A DNA stretch of 32,703 nucleotides from Marivita sp. GTDB lineage: Bacteria > Pseudomonadota > Alphaproteobacteria > Rhodobacterales > Rhodobacteraceae. Below the pieces are notes generated by a model. It was not told the origin of the DNA. It worked only from the letters and a program-made list of their open reading frames with translations, and did no database searches. Positions 14,171 through 23,418 of the stretch are shown piece after piece. Location of the stretch: assembly GCF_017643905.1 (NCBI RefSeq), contig NZ_JAEPMO010000033.1, positions 1 through 32,703 on the forward strand, in the 5' to 3' direction. Numbering within the stretch: position 1 is the stretch's first letter; each line of letters opens with the position of its first letter. A program made the translations under genes and the position numbers.

Positions 14171-15778
14171 ATGCTGGACATCCTTTCAAATCGCCCTGAC
14201 CTGCCCGCCGAAATCGCGCGGCGTCGAACCTTTGCCATCATCTCGCATCCCGATGCGGGCAAGACGACGCTGACAGAAAAATTCCTTCTGTACGGCGGCG
14301 CCATCCAGATGGCGGGCCAGGTGCGTGCCAAGGGCGAAGCGCGGCGCACGCGGTCGGACTTCATGAAGATGGAACAGGACCGCGGCATTTCGGTTTCGGC
14401 CTCGGCAATGTCGTTCGATTTCAAGAACTTCCGCTTCAATCTTGTCGACACGCCCGGGCACTCGGACTTTTCCGAAGACACCTATCGCACGCTCACAGCG
14501 GTAGATGCCGCAGTCATGGTCATTGACGGTGCAAAAGGTGTGGAAAGCCAGACGCAAAAGCTGTTCGAAGTGTGCCGCCTGCGCGACCTGCCGATCCTGA
14601 CCTTCTGTAACAAGATGGACCGGGAAAGCCGTGATACCTTTGATATCATTGACGAGATTCAGGAAAACCTTGCCATCGACGTGACCCCGGCCAGCTGGCC
14701 CATTGGCGTCGGTCGGGATTTCCTTGGCTGCTACGACATGATCCGCGACCGTCTAGAGCTGATGGACCGCGCCGACCGCAACAAGGTCGCGGAAAGCATT
14801 GAAATCAATGGGCTTGACGATCCAAAGCTGGCGGAACATGTACCTGCTCACCTGCTGACCAAATTGCGGGAAGAGGTCGAGATGGCGCGCGAGCTGTTGC
14901 CCGAACTGAATCCGCAGGCCGTTCTCGAAGGCCACATGACCCCGATCTGGTTCGGCTCTGCCATCAACTCGTTCGGCGTCAAGGAACTGATGGACGGGAT
15001 CGGTGTCTACGGCCCGGAACCACAACCGCAGAAAGCCACCCCACGGCAAATTCTCCCAGAGGAAACAAAGGTTTCCGGCTTTGTCTTCAAAGTTCAGGCG
15101 AATATGGACCCCAAGCATCGGGACCGTGTCGCCTTTGTCCGCCTGGCGTCGGGACACTTCAACCGTGGCATGAAACTGACCCATGTGCGGTCCAAGAAGC
15201 CCATGGCGATCACCAACCCGGTGCTGTTTCTCGCGTCTGACCGGGAACTGGCAGAAGAGGCTTGGGCAGGCGATATCATCGGCATTCCGAACCACGGGCA
15301 ATTGCGCATCGGTGACACGCTGACCGAAGGAGAGGCGCTGAAGGTGACTGGCATCCCGTCCTTTGCACCGGAACTGCTGCAAACCGTGCGGGCCGGCGAT
15401 CCGATGAAGGCAAAGCATCTGGAAAAGGCGCTGATGCAATTCGCCGAAGAAGGTGCGGCCAAGGTGTTCAAGCCGATGATCGGTTCCGGCTTTATCGTCG
15501 GAGTCGTGGGCGCGCTGCAATTCGAGGTGCTTGGCAGCCGGATCGAGCTGGAATACGGCCTGCCTGTGCGCTTCGAGGCGTCGCAATTCACATCGGCCCG
15601 CTGGGTGCATGGGAATAAGGTGGCGGTCGACAAGCTGGTCCAAGCCAACAAGCAGCACATGGCCGAGGACAATGACGGGGATGTCGTCTACCTGACGCGC
15701 CTGCAGTGGGATATCGACCGCATCGGTCGGGACTATCCGGACGTGACCCTGTCTGCGACCAAGGAAATGATGGTCTGA
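14171..15778 (+). CDS. prfC: Peptide chain release factor 3 (RF3)
   Basis: This 535-residue translational GTPase has the RF3 architecture and length. The P-loop HPDAGKTT is at residues 26-33, the G3 motif DTPGH at 93-97 and the G4 motif NKMD at 147-150, followed by the RF3-specific middle domains and the C-terminal TLSATKEMMV. RF3 uses GTP to release RF1 or RF2 from the ribosome after peptide release and takes part in quality control. The start ATG at 14171 has only a weak ribosome-binding site (GCGCGGCC). A small stem CGACTT/AAGTCG lies at 14128-14145 upstream. The gene is followed by three hairpins at 15779-15877. Confidence 0.96.
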   Translation: MLDILSNRPDLPAEIARRRTFAIISHPDAGKTTLTEKFLLYGGAIQMAGQVRAKGEARRTRSDFMKMEQDRGISVSASAMSFDFKNFRFNLVDTPGHSDFSEDTYRTLTAVDAAVMVIDGAKGVESQTQKLFEVCRLRDLPILTFCNKMDRESRDTFDIIDEIQENLAIDVTPASWPIGVGRDFLGCYDMIRDRLELMDRADRNKVAESIEINGLDDPKLAEHVPAHLLTKLREEVEMARELLPELNPQAVLEGHMTPIWFGSAINSFGVKELMDGIGVYGPEPQPQKATPRQILPEETKVSGFVFKVQANMDPKHRDRVAFVRLASGHFNRGMKLTHVRSKKPMAITNPVLFLASDRELAEEAWAGDIIGIPNHGQLRIGDTLTEGEALKVTGIPSFAPELLQTVRAGDPMKAKHLEKALMQFAEEGAAKVFKPMIGSGFIVGVVGALQFEVLGSRIELEYGLPVRFEASQFTSARWVHGNKVAVDKLVQANKQHMAEDNDGDVVYLTRLQWDIDRIGRDYPDVTLSATKEMMV

Positions 15779-15804
15779 CCAAAGCCCGTTCGAACGGGCT
15801 TTGG
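15779..15804 (+). terminator. Perfect 26-base palindrome right after prfC
   Basis: The palindrome is centred on TTCGAA, with CCAAAGCCCG as the left arm. It starts at the base after the prfC stop codon (15776-15778). No long T-run follows, but the arm itself ends CTTTGG. It probably forms the first 3' hairpin of the prfC transcript. Confidence 0.7.
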
Positions 15805-15828
15805 CACGCGACATGCAGATCGCGTCAA

Positions 15829-15850
15829 CAAGCGTCTTCTAAGACGCTTG
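15829..15850 (+). other. Second hairpin after prfC
   Basis: CAAGCGTCTT pairs perfectly with AAGACGCTTG around a two-base gap (CT). It lies between the perfect palindrome at 15779-15804 and the terminator at 15855-15877. Confidence 0.65.
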
Positions 15851-15854
15851 AAAC

Positions 15855-15877
15855 AAGGCATTTCGAAATGCCTTTTT
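15855..15877 (+). terminator. Rho-independent terminator of prfC
   Basis: The 20-base palindrome AAGGCATTTCGAAATGCCTT (15855-15874) is followed directly by TTT, giving five T bases in a row (15873-15877). This is the most terminator-like of the three hairpins after prfC. It ends 37 bases before the glycosyltransferase start. Confidence 0.75.
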
Positions 15878-15914
15878 CGTTGATCGAAGCGAAGCGAAAC
15901 GGCACTCTGCGGAT

Positions 15915-17666
15915 ATGAGCAGTCAAAAATCGCCGCCGAACCCGGCCTATCCAAAAGGGCTGGTCGGCATCGTCAAACAGATGAACGAACGGCGCGCGCC
16001 GCTGGGCTTTGCCAAGGGCGAAGCTTTGCCGCCCCTCGATTGCGATCTCGCCCAGATGGCCCAGCAACGGGTCACGGTGCCCAATGAAAGCAGCCGCAAG
16101 ACATCCGACAATGCCCGCAAGACCTGGGAAATCGCCAAGGAACTTGAGGGGCAAAACGCGCTTTTGCACCTTAACGGTCTGTTGATCGCACATCTGCGCA
16201 AACGCAGCCAACCGGCACACACTGCCGATCTGTTCCTGCGTCTCTGGACGGAACACGCCGACCTGCTGTTGCGCGAAATGGACCTGCGCTGGAAGGTGTC
16301 CAGCCTGACGACCTTTGGTGATCATGGCAAAACACCGACCCAACGCAGCACCGGGCTGGCGCTGTCGACGCTGTTCGGTGCGATGAAGCTCTATGAAAGC
16401 GAGCGCCTGTTTTCGGGGCGCGAGGCTGACCGGCCCTTCACACTTGATGGGCGCGCCGCAGGACCGTTGCCGCTGCAGATGGACGCGTTTTCACTGGTGG
16501 ATGGCGGTCTGGATGTGAATATGATCGGTCGGCTTTGGGAGGAAGCTCACGGCGACCCGGTGATCCAGCCCCTTGCACATGACATGCTGCAACGCTTGAT
16601 CGACGATCCGCGCACGGTCTTCCGCCGTCTGCACCGCCTGCGCGCCCGCAAGCTGCGCCGGATCGAAGAGAATGGCGATTCCGAAACGGATACCGGCGTG
16701 ACGCTGCCTGTGTCGAAACTCCCGGCAAAGACGCCGACCTGGGGCGTTGTCTGCACCACAAATGCGCCTGTGCAAGACGTAGCACGGTTCGTGGCGCATC
16801 ACCTCGAGATCGGGGCGTCCCGCGTCTATATCTATCTCGACAAGCCCGACCCTGCCGTCTCACGTCTGCTTGACGGACATCCCAAGGTCATGCTGACGGT
16901 CTGTGATGCCACCTACTGGAAAAAAGCCGGCAAGAACCGCCCCGAGGCGCACCAACTGCGCCAGACCTACAACGCTACCCAAGCCCTGAAACATGCCAAG
17001 GACCATTTGGACTGGCTTGGGCATATCGACACAGACGAGTTCATCCTGAGCCCGAAAAAGCTGTCAACCTTGCTCAAGTCGGTGCCCGGCGACAAGGCTG
17101 GCGCACGGATTTACCCGGCAGAGGCGTTGGCCGTCGCCACAGGGCAAACACCTGCACATTTCAAACTTCGCACCACAGGAGACGGTGTGCCATCTTCAGC
17201 CGTCACAGACATCTACCCAACCTTCGGCAGCTATCTGCGGGGCGGCTTTCTGAGCCATCTCGCGGGCAAGGTCTTTGCCCGAACCGGGCTAGGTGAGGTG
17301 CGGTTGGCCATCCATCGCCTTCGGGTGAAAGGTGAGGAAGTGCTCAACACACATGATCTGGACGATGTGCATGTTGGACACCTCCATGCACCGGATTGGG
17401 ACAGCTTCCTGTCCAAGCTGGACTTCCGCCAGTCCAAGGGCTCGTATCGCGTGAAATCTGACGACGCGCTCAAGAACGTCGCCCACCTTCTCAACTACCT
17501 GCGCGACGAGGAAGGCAAAGACGGGCTGCGCGCGTTCTTCGACGAAATGTGCGCTGACACCGAACACCTGCGCAACCGGCTCGAGGCCCACGGGCTGTTG
17601 CTGAAGCCTCGGTTCGACCCCGACGCAGCGGTGAAAAAGGTGTTTGGCACGGCGCCCAGCAGCTGA
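15915..17666 (+). CDS. Glycosyltransferase family 2 protein with long N-terminal region
   Basis: This protein has 583 residues. The C-terminal part from about residue 275 is a glycosyltransferase of the GT2 type: WGVVCTTNAPVQDVARFVAHHLEIGASRVYIYLDKPD at the nucleotide-binding start, and IDTDEFI (DxD metal site) at 371-377. The late HVGHLHAPDWDSF is conserved in Rhodobacterales members. Residues 1-270 form a helical, charged region with no motif that I recognise (for example NLLLREMDLRWKV-type stretches and many Arg/Lys near 235-250). There is no signal peptide or membrane helix, so it is likely cytosolic or peripheral. It probably adds sugar to a cell-surface polysaccharide or other acceptor, but no partner genes are adjacent. 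The ATG at 15915 lies just after the prfC terminator. Confidence 0.8.
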   Translation: MSSQKSPPNPAYPKGLVGIVKQMNERRAPLGFAKGEALPPLDCDLAQMAQQRVTVPNESSRKTSDNARKTWEIAKELEGQNALLHLNGLLIAHLRKRSQPAHTADLFLRLWTEHADLLLREMDLRWKVSSLTTFGDHGKTPTQRSTGLALSTLFGAMKLYESERLFSGREADRPFTLDGRAAGPLPLQMDAFSLVDGGLDVNMIGRLWEEAHGDPVIQPLAHDMLQRLIDDPRTVFRRLHRLRARKLRRIEENGDSETDTGVTLPVSKLPAKTPTWGVVCTTNAPVQDVARFVAHHLEIGASRVYIYLDKPDPAVSRLLDGHPKVMLTVCDATYWKKAGKNRPEAHQLRQTYNATQALKHAKDHLDWLGHIDTDEFILSPKKLSTLLKSVPGDKAGARIYPAEALAVATGQTPAHFKLRTTGDGVPSSAVTDIYPTFGSYLRGGFLSHLAGKVFARTGLGEVRLAIHRLRVKGEEVLNTHDLDDVHVGHLHAPDWDSFLSKLDFRQSKGSYRVKSDDALKNVAHLLNYLRDEEGKDGLRAFFDEMCADTEHLRNRLEAHGLLLKPRFDPDAAVKKVFGTAPSS

Positions 17667-17890
17667 TGAGCTGTAAACAATTTGGCCCAAATGCCGGAAA
17701 TTGTTGCCACATCGCCACCAAAACCCAATGAACCATGGCACATCCGCGCAGTCCGGACACGGCTCATTGACCCGACCGTGTTCCAAGAGTACAAGCCCCC
17801 GCAGATCGTGATTGTGGATAAACACAGGGCCAAACGGGCCGGATCGCAACAGACGCACGGGCGCAGTCAGTCCGTGAACAACGGATACAC
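17667..17890 (+). promoter_or_regulatory. Upstream region of the DEAD-box helicase
   Basis: This 224-base gap has no convincing gene on either strand. RNA helicase genes often have long untranslated leaders that control expression, and this gap is long for this compact window. It contains a perfect DnaA-box sequence at 17813-17821. I cannot place a promoter with confidence. Confidence 0.4.
17813..17821 (-). promoter_or_regulatory. Perfect DnaA-box sequence
   Basis: The minus strand reads TTATCCACA, the consensus DnaA box. It lies 70 bases before the helicase ATG. It is single, so it is a possible DnaA regulatory site or a chance match rather than an origin. Confidence 0.4.
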
Positions 17891-19393
<1,503 letters not shown>

Positions 19394-19402
19394 TCAAGGC
19401 GT

Positions 19403-19446
19403 GCGTGTCCGTCGACGGACACGCGGCGATGCGTTGACGCATCGCC
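19403..19446 (-). repeat. Double-palindrome repeat, copy 3 (inverted)
   Basis: On the plus strand, a perfect 22-base palindrome (19403-19424, centre GTCGAC at 19411-19416, arm GCGTGTCC) is followed by a 22-base palindrome (19425-19446) centred on GTTGAC with a single central mismatch. Centres are 22 bases apart. Read on the minus strand the order is GATGCG palindrome then GTGTCC palindrome, the same as copies 1 and 2, starting three bases after the gph stop. It lies between the convergent helicase and gph genes. Confidence 0.88.
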
Positions 19447-19449
19447 CGC

Positions 19450-20106
19450 CTATATCGGGCGCAGGATCTCCAGACAGATCGCCGGAAGGTCATCAAACCG
19501 GTCAAACGCCCGATCATGCGGGATCGCGTCAATCGGTTTGGTGCGGATGCCTTCGGTGAAGAAGGCAAAGGGTACCCCTGCCCGCTGCGCCGTTTCCGCA
19601 TCCACATCGCTGTCCCCGACATAGACGCCCTGTGTCGCGCCCATCCGCTCGAACGCCAGTCGCAACGGCGCAGGGTCGGGTTTGCGAACAGGCAGCGTGT
19701 CACCTGCAATGATCACATCGAACCACTTGGCCAGATCAAGCGCGTCCAGAACCGCGGCCAAAGGCACGCCCGGCTTGTTGGTGCAGATGCCCAACGTGTA
19801 GCCTTCGGCCTTCAACGCGCCAATCACCTCCATTACCCCCGGAAAGACGGTGGTGAGCCCGGTGCTTGATTTGTAATGCGTGATAAATTCGACCATCAGC
19901 GCATCGTACTGCGCCACATCCAAATCTGTCGCCGCAATCAGCCGGTCGAGGAACACCCGCTCGCCCATCCCGACAAAGCCGCCGATCTGCGACTGCGGCA
20001 AAGGCGCAAGCCCATGATCCGACAGCAATGCATTGGCCGCTGCCGCGATATCCGGCAAGCTGTCGATCAGCGTCCCATCCAGATCGAAGACAACACCGCG
20101 TGTCAT
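19450..20106 (-). CDS. gph: Phosphoglycolate phosphatase (HAD superfamily)
   Basis: This 218-residue HAD-IA phosphatase has motif I DLDGTLIDS at residues 8-16, motif II in ICTNKPG near 109-115, the motif III lysine in the RKPDPAPLRLAF segment and motif IV VYVGDSDVDAETAQRAG. The length and the LDGTLIDSLPDIAAAANALL opening fit Gph, which dephosphorylates 2-phosphoglycolate formed by Rubisco oxygenation or DNA 3'-end repair. The exact substrate among related HAD phosphatases is not certain. The start ATG overlaps the RNase J stop by four bases, so the gene is translated in the birA-coaX-rnj operon. Confidence 0.9.
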   Translation of the reverse strand: MTRGVVFDLDGTLIDSLPDIAAAANALLSDHGLAPLPQSQIGGFVGMGERVFLDRLIAATDLDVAQYDALMVEFITHYKSSTGLTTVFPGVMEVIGALKAEGYTLGICTNKPGVPLAAVLDALDLAKWFDVIIAGDTLPVRKPDPAPLRLAFERMGATQGVYVGDSDVDAETAQRAGVPFAFFTEGIRTKPIDAIPHDRAFDRFDDLPAICLEILRPI

Positions 20107-21770
20107 GCAAGCCTGCTGATCACAACGGTCACTTCGGGCTTCTTGCCGATCTCGTTCTGCGTCGTCTGACGCGCGATCCGGCGCAGCCCCTCTTCCAGCT
20201 TGTCGTCGTCGGTGATCGTCTTGTCCCCGGCCCGGCCGATGAATTGCGACAGGTCCTCTTCCAACGCATCGACCAACGGCGCATTGCTGCGGCCCATTTC
20301 AGGAAGGCCCATGATCTCGCACCACGGCTCACCCAGCAACTCGTCGTCTTCGTCCAGAATGACCGTGACGATCACATGCCCGTTCAGCGCCATGCGAATG
20401 CGGTCGCGCACGACACCGTCCAATGCCCCGATCTTGACCGACCCGTCCAGATAGGTGCGGCCCGTTTCGACATATTCGGCCACCGTCGGCTCATTGCCGC
20501 TGAGGTCCATCATCATGCCATTGACCGCCAGCACACCCTTGCGGCCACCGGCACCTGCGACCTTTACGTGTTCGCGCAGATGGCGGTGTTCGCCATGCAT
20601 CGGAATCACCAGTTGCGGATTGACCAGCGCGTGCATGGTCTCAAGGTCGGGACGGTTGGCATGACCGGACACGTGGTACTTGCCGGAACTGTCATCCACC
20701 ACATCCACACCCTGTTCGGAAAACGCATTCATGATCTGGATGACGCCGCGCTCATTGCCAGGAATGGTCTTCGAGGAAAACAGAAACAGATCCCCCTCGG
20801 CCATCGTCAGACCCTGGAACTTGCCGCGCGCCAGCTGGGCCGAGGCGGCCCTGCGTTCGCCTTGCGACCCGGTCACGATCAGCATCAGGTTCTCACGCGG
20901 GATCTGAGTTGCCTCTTCCGGGCTGACCACAGTGGGGAAATCCGCCAAAACGCCTGTCTTGATCGATGCTTCGATCATGCGCCGCATCGCACGGCCCAAA
21001 AGGCAGACCGACCGTCCGGCCCGCACCGCCGCTTCTGCCAATGTCTTCACCCGCGCCACGTTCGACGCAAAGGTCGTCGCCACCACCATACCGGTCGCAT
21101 CGCGCACGAGGATCTCGATCTCGGGACCGACGGTCGCTTCGGACCGCCCGGCATGAGCGGAAAACACGTTGGTGGAATCGCAGATCAGCGCCTTCACACC
21201 CGGCTTGCCGATCTCTTCCCACAGAGCCCGGTCAAAGGCCTCACCCACCACGGGGGTTTCGTCGATCTTGAAATCGCCCGAATGCACGATCCGCCCCTGT
21301 GGCGTGTCGATCACCAGACCCGAGCTTTCGGGGATCGAGTGCGAGATCGGCACGAACCCTACCTTGAACGGTCCTGCCTCAACCGTTTCCGGCCAGGGCG
21401 ACACGGTGCACACGGTCTCCGGCGACTGGCCTGCATCCTCCATCTTGAGCCGCGCGATATGCGCCGTGAAAGCCCGCGCATAGATCGGCGCGCCAAGCTC
21501 TTCCCAGAAATGGCCAATGGCCCCCACATGGTCTTCATGCGCGTGGGTGATGAAGATCGCCTCAAGCTGATTGCGCCGCTCCTTCAGCCACGCGATATCC
21601 GGCAGGATCAGATCTACTCCTGGCGTTCCGTCCATGTCGGGAAAGGTCACGCCCAGATCGACAAGGATCAGGCGTTCCTTCCCGGGCTTACCGTAGCCAT
21701 AGACATAGGCGTTCATGCCAATTTCGCCGGCCCCGCCAAGGGGCAGGTAGATGATCCGTTCACCGCTCAT
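20103..21770 (-). CDS. rnj: Ribonuclease J
   Basis: This 555-residue metallo-beta-lactamase/beta-CASP nuclease has the HxHxDH metal motif HAHEDH at residues 76-81, further zinc ligands in the SHSIPESSG and VHSGDFKIDE regions, and the C-terminal domain characteristic of RNase J. It has 5'-3' exonuclease and endonuclease activity and takes part in mRNA decay and rRNA maturation in alphaproteobacteria. It follows coaX after three bases and overlaps gph. A 607-residue open frame on the opposite strand over this gene is a codon-bias shadow. The length is normal for the family. Confidence 0.95.
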   Translation of the reverse strand: MSGERIIYLPLGGAGEIGMNAYVYGYGKPGKERLILVDLGVTFPDMDGTPGVDLILPDIAWLKERRNQLEAIFITHAHEDHVGAIGHFWEELGAPIYARAFTAHIARLKMEDAGQSPETVCTVSPWPETVEAGPFKVGFVPISHSIPESSGLVIDTPQGRIVHSGDFKIDETPVVGEAFDRALWEEIGKPGVKALICDSTNVFSAHAGRSEATVGPEIEILVRDATGMVVATTFASNVARVKTLAEAAVRAGRSVCLLGRAMRRMIEASIKTGVLADFPTVVSPEEATQIPRENLMLIVTGSQGERRAASAQLARGKFQGLTMAEGDLFLFSSKTIPGNERGVIQIMNAFSEQGVDVVDDSSGKYHVSGHANRPDLETMHALVNPQLVIPMHGEHRHLREHVKVAGAGGRKGVLAVNGMMMDLSGNEPTVAEYVETGRTYLDGSVKIGALDGVVRDRIRMALNGHVIVTVILDEDDELLGEPWCEIMGLPEMGRSNAPLVDALEEDLSQFIGRAGDKTITDDDKLEEGLRRIARQTTQNEIGKKPEVTVVISRLA

Positions 21771-21773
21771 ATT

Positions 21774-22547
21774 TTATCCGTTTTCTGTGTTATAGGCGTG
21801 TATGACCGTCAGACCATGCATGGTCAGGTCATCTTCAATTGTGTCAAATAGCAGGTCACCCTGCGCGAACAAGGGCGCAAGCCCGCCTGTTCCGATAACC
21901 TTCATCGGACGCCCGTATTCGGCCTTGATCCGCTCGGTGATCCCCTGAATCAACCCGATATAACCCCAGAAGATGCCCGACTGTATACAGGCCACGGTAT
22001 TGGTGCCGATCACCCGCTCGGGCTGCGAGATGTCCACATGCGGCAGCGCTGCCGCCCCTTGGTGCAGCGCCTCAAGGCTCAGGTTCACCCCCGGCGCGAT
22101 CACACCACCGACATAAGCACCATCTTCGGCCACCACGTCGAAATTCGTTGCCGTGCCGAAATCGACCACCACGCAATCGCCGCCATGACGGTCAAAGGCA
22201 CCTGCGGCATTGGCCAGACGGTCCGGCCCCACCCCTGTGCCAACATCGACCCGGGGTGGATGCGGCAGTTTGCACTCAGGTTTGCCCACCACAATGGGCC
22301 GCACACCGAAGAACCGGTCTGAAAAAACCCGCAGGTTCCACACCACGCGCGGCACGGTCGAAGCGATGATCACATCGGTGATATTGGGCTCGATCCTGTA
22401 ATGCCCGATCAACGTCGAGAACCACGTGAAATAGGCATCTGCCGTGCGCCCATGATGGGTCGACGTGCGCAGCGTGCAAAGAAACCGCGTCCCGTCCCAG
22501 ATCGAAAACACGGTATTGGTATTGCCACAGTCGATGCACAGAAGCAT
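21774..22547 (-). CDS. coaX: Type III pantothenate kinase
   Basis: This 257-residue kinase has the CoaX motifs: the phosphate-binding start MLLCIDCGNTNTVFSIWDG, the pantothenate/ATP-site segment VGTGVGPDRLANAAGAF, the second phosphate motif VVDFGTATNFDVV and GGVIAPGVNLSLEAL. CoaX catalyses the first step of coenzyme A synthesis and usually needs a monovalent cation. I chose the ATG at 22547, preceded by GAGGGG; the frame extends five codons upstream to a TTG that overlaps the birA stop and is less likely. It lies 11 bases after birA and three bases before rnj, a conserved Rhodobacterales arrangement. Confidence 0.95.
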   Translation of the reverse strand: MLLCIDCGNTNTVFSIWDGTRFLCTLRTSTHHGRTADAYFTWFSTLIGHYRIEPNITDVIIASTVPRVVWNLRVFSDRFFGVRPIVVGKPECKLPHPPRVDVGTGVGPDRLANAAGAFDRHGGDCVVVDFGTATNFDVVAEDGAYVGGVIAPGVNLSLEALHQGAAALPHVDISQPERVIGTNTVACIQSGIFWGYIGLIQGITERIKAEYGRPMKVIGTGGLAPLFAQGDLLFDTIEDDLTMHGLTVIHAYNTENG

Positions 22548-22558
22548 GGCCTTGCCCC

Positions 22559-23311
22559 TCAAAAGAAAATATCAGCAGCCGCGATGGCTTGGCGGCCTGT
22601 CGTGGTGTTTAGGACGATCCGTCCGTCGGCGTCCACAGTCTCGAATGTGCCGGTCACCTCGCGGTCACCCATCCGTGCGGTGACCACCCCACCCAACCGT
22701 GCGGCGCGCGCCAGCCACGCAGCGCGGATCGGCGCAAAGCCATAGGTCATGAACTGCGCCTCGTGCCGGGCATAGGCCGCAGCAAGAACGTCGAGAAAGG
22801 CGTCAGGGGCAATTTCAACCCCAAGCGCCGAAAGAACCGAGACCGGAGGAACGGCGTGCTCTTCCACCTCGGAAGAGGCTGGCGCCGCAATGAGGTTCAC
22901 ACCGATGCCGATCGCCAGATGCGCGCCGATGCTCTCCAGCAGGATGCCCGCCACCTTGCCGCCGGTCAGCAGCACGTCGTTCGGCCATTTGAGCGTCAGC
23001 CCCTCGACGCGCCCCGACACCGCGACAAGCGCATCGAACAGGGCCAGCGCCGCCACGAAACTGCGCAGCGCCCGCTTTTCCGGCGCATCTGAGGTGGGCA
23101 ACACCAGAGTGGCTGCGAAATTGCCTTCGGGGTTCACCCAGACCCGCCCCCGCCGCCCGCGCGCCGCTGTCTGATGCAACGCGCAAATCCACGTCGGCCC
23201 GGCCAAACTGGTCGCCTGTCGCCCGGCTTCGGCCATGGTGCTGTCCACCTCGGCCAGAACCTGTCGCGCATATCCCAAGGGCCACTCAGACAAGACAACC
23301 CGCTCCTTCAT
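22559..23311 (-). CDS. birA: Biotin-[acetyl-CoA-carboxylase] ligase
   Basis: This 250-residue protein has the biotin protein ligase catalytic motifs GRRGRVWVNPEGNFAATLVLP and KWPNDVLLTGGKVAGILLE, plus a C-terminal SH3-like domain (GGVVTARMGDREVTGTFETVDADGRIVL). It activates biotin with ATP and attaches it to carboxylases. It lacks the N-terminal helix-turn-helix of E. coli BirA, so it is unlikely to be a repressor. The start is uncertain. The ATG at 23311 lies in a repeat-like stretch and has no good ribosome-binding site; a TTG at 23293 (giving MSEWPLGY) has AAGGAG nine bases upstream. It is the first gene after the nuo terminator. Confidence 0.9.
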   Translation of the reverse strand: MKERVVLSEWPLGYARQVLAEVDSTMAEAGRQATSLAGPTWICALHQTAARGRRGRVWVNPEGNFAATLVLPTSDAPEKRALRSFVAALALFDALVAVSGRVEGLTLKWPNDVLLTGGKVAGILLESIGAHLAIGIGVNLIAAPASSEVEEHAVPPVSVLSALGVEIAPDAFLDVLAAAYARHEAQFMTYGFAPIRAAWLARAARLGGVVTARMGDREVTGTFETVDADGRIVLNTTTGRQAIAAADIFF

Positions 23312-23340
23312 CTTGCCGGATAAACTCCCGCCGGAGGCAC
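23303..23340 (-). repeat. GCCTCC-GGG repeat-like element overlapping the birA start
   Basis: The minus strand reads GCCTCCGGCGGGAG, then TTTATCCGGCAAGATGAAG. This matches, from memory, a common Rhodobacterales intergenic motif, and its first part parallels the element at 8001-8022 in this window. CTCC can pair with GGAG. The ATG assigned to birA lies inside it. Confidence 0.4.
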
Positions 23341-23341
23341 C

Positions 23342-23362
23342 GCGCCCCGCGCAGCGGGGCGC
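23342..23362. other. GC-rich hairpin between nuoN and birA
   Basis: GCGCCCCGC (23342-23350) pairs perfectly with GCGGGGCGC (23354-23362) around a three-base loop. It lies directly after the T-run of the nuo terminator on the minus strand, in the leader of birA, and may add to termination or influence birA translation. Confidence 0.6.
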
Positions 23363-23393
23363 AAAAAACAAAGCGACGCGCCATTGGCGCGTC
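23363..23393 (-). terminator. Rho-independent terminator of the nuo operon
   Basis: On the minus strand, GACGCGCC pairs with GGCGCGTC around a three-base loop (23375-23393) and is followed by GCTTTGTTTTTT. It begins 25 bases after the nuoN stop and separates complex I genes from birA-coaX-rnj-gph. Confidence 0.8.
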
Positions 23394-23418
23394 ACGATGT
23401 TTCAACGGTGCCAAAAGC

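Noticed and set aside
20028-21851. 607-residue plus-strand open frame opposite rnj
   Set aside because: It mirrors RNase J with its full set of motifs; the frame is open only because of GC-rich codon use, and its sequence has no domain-like pattern.
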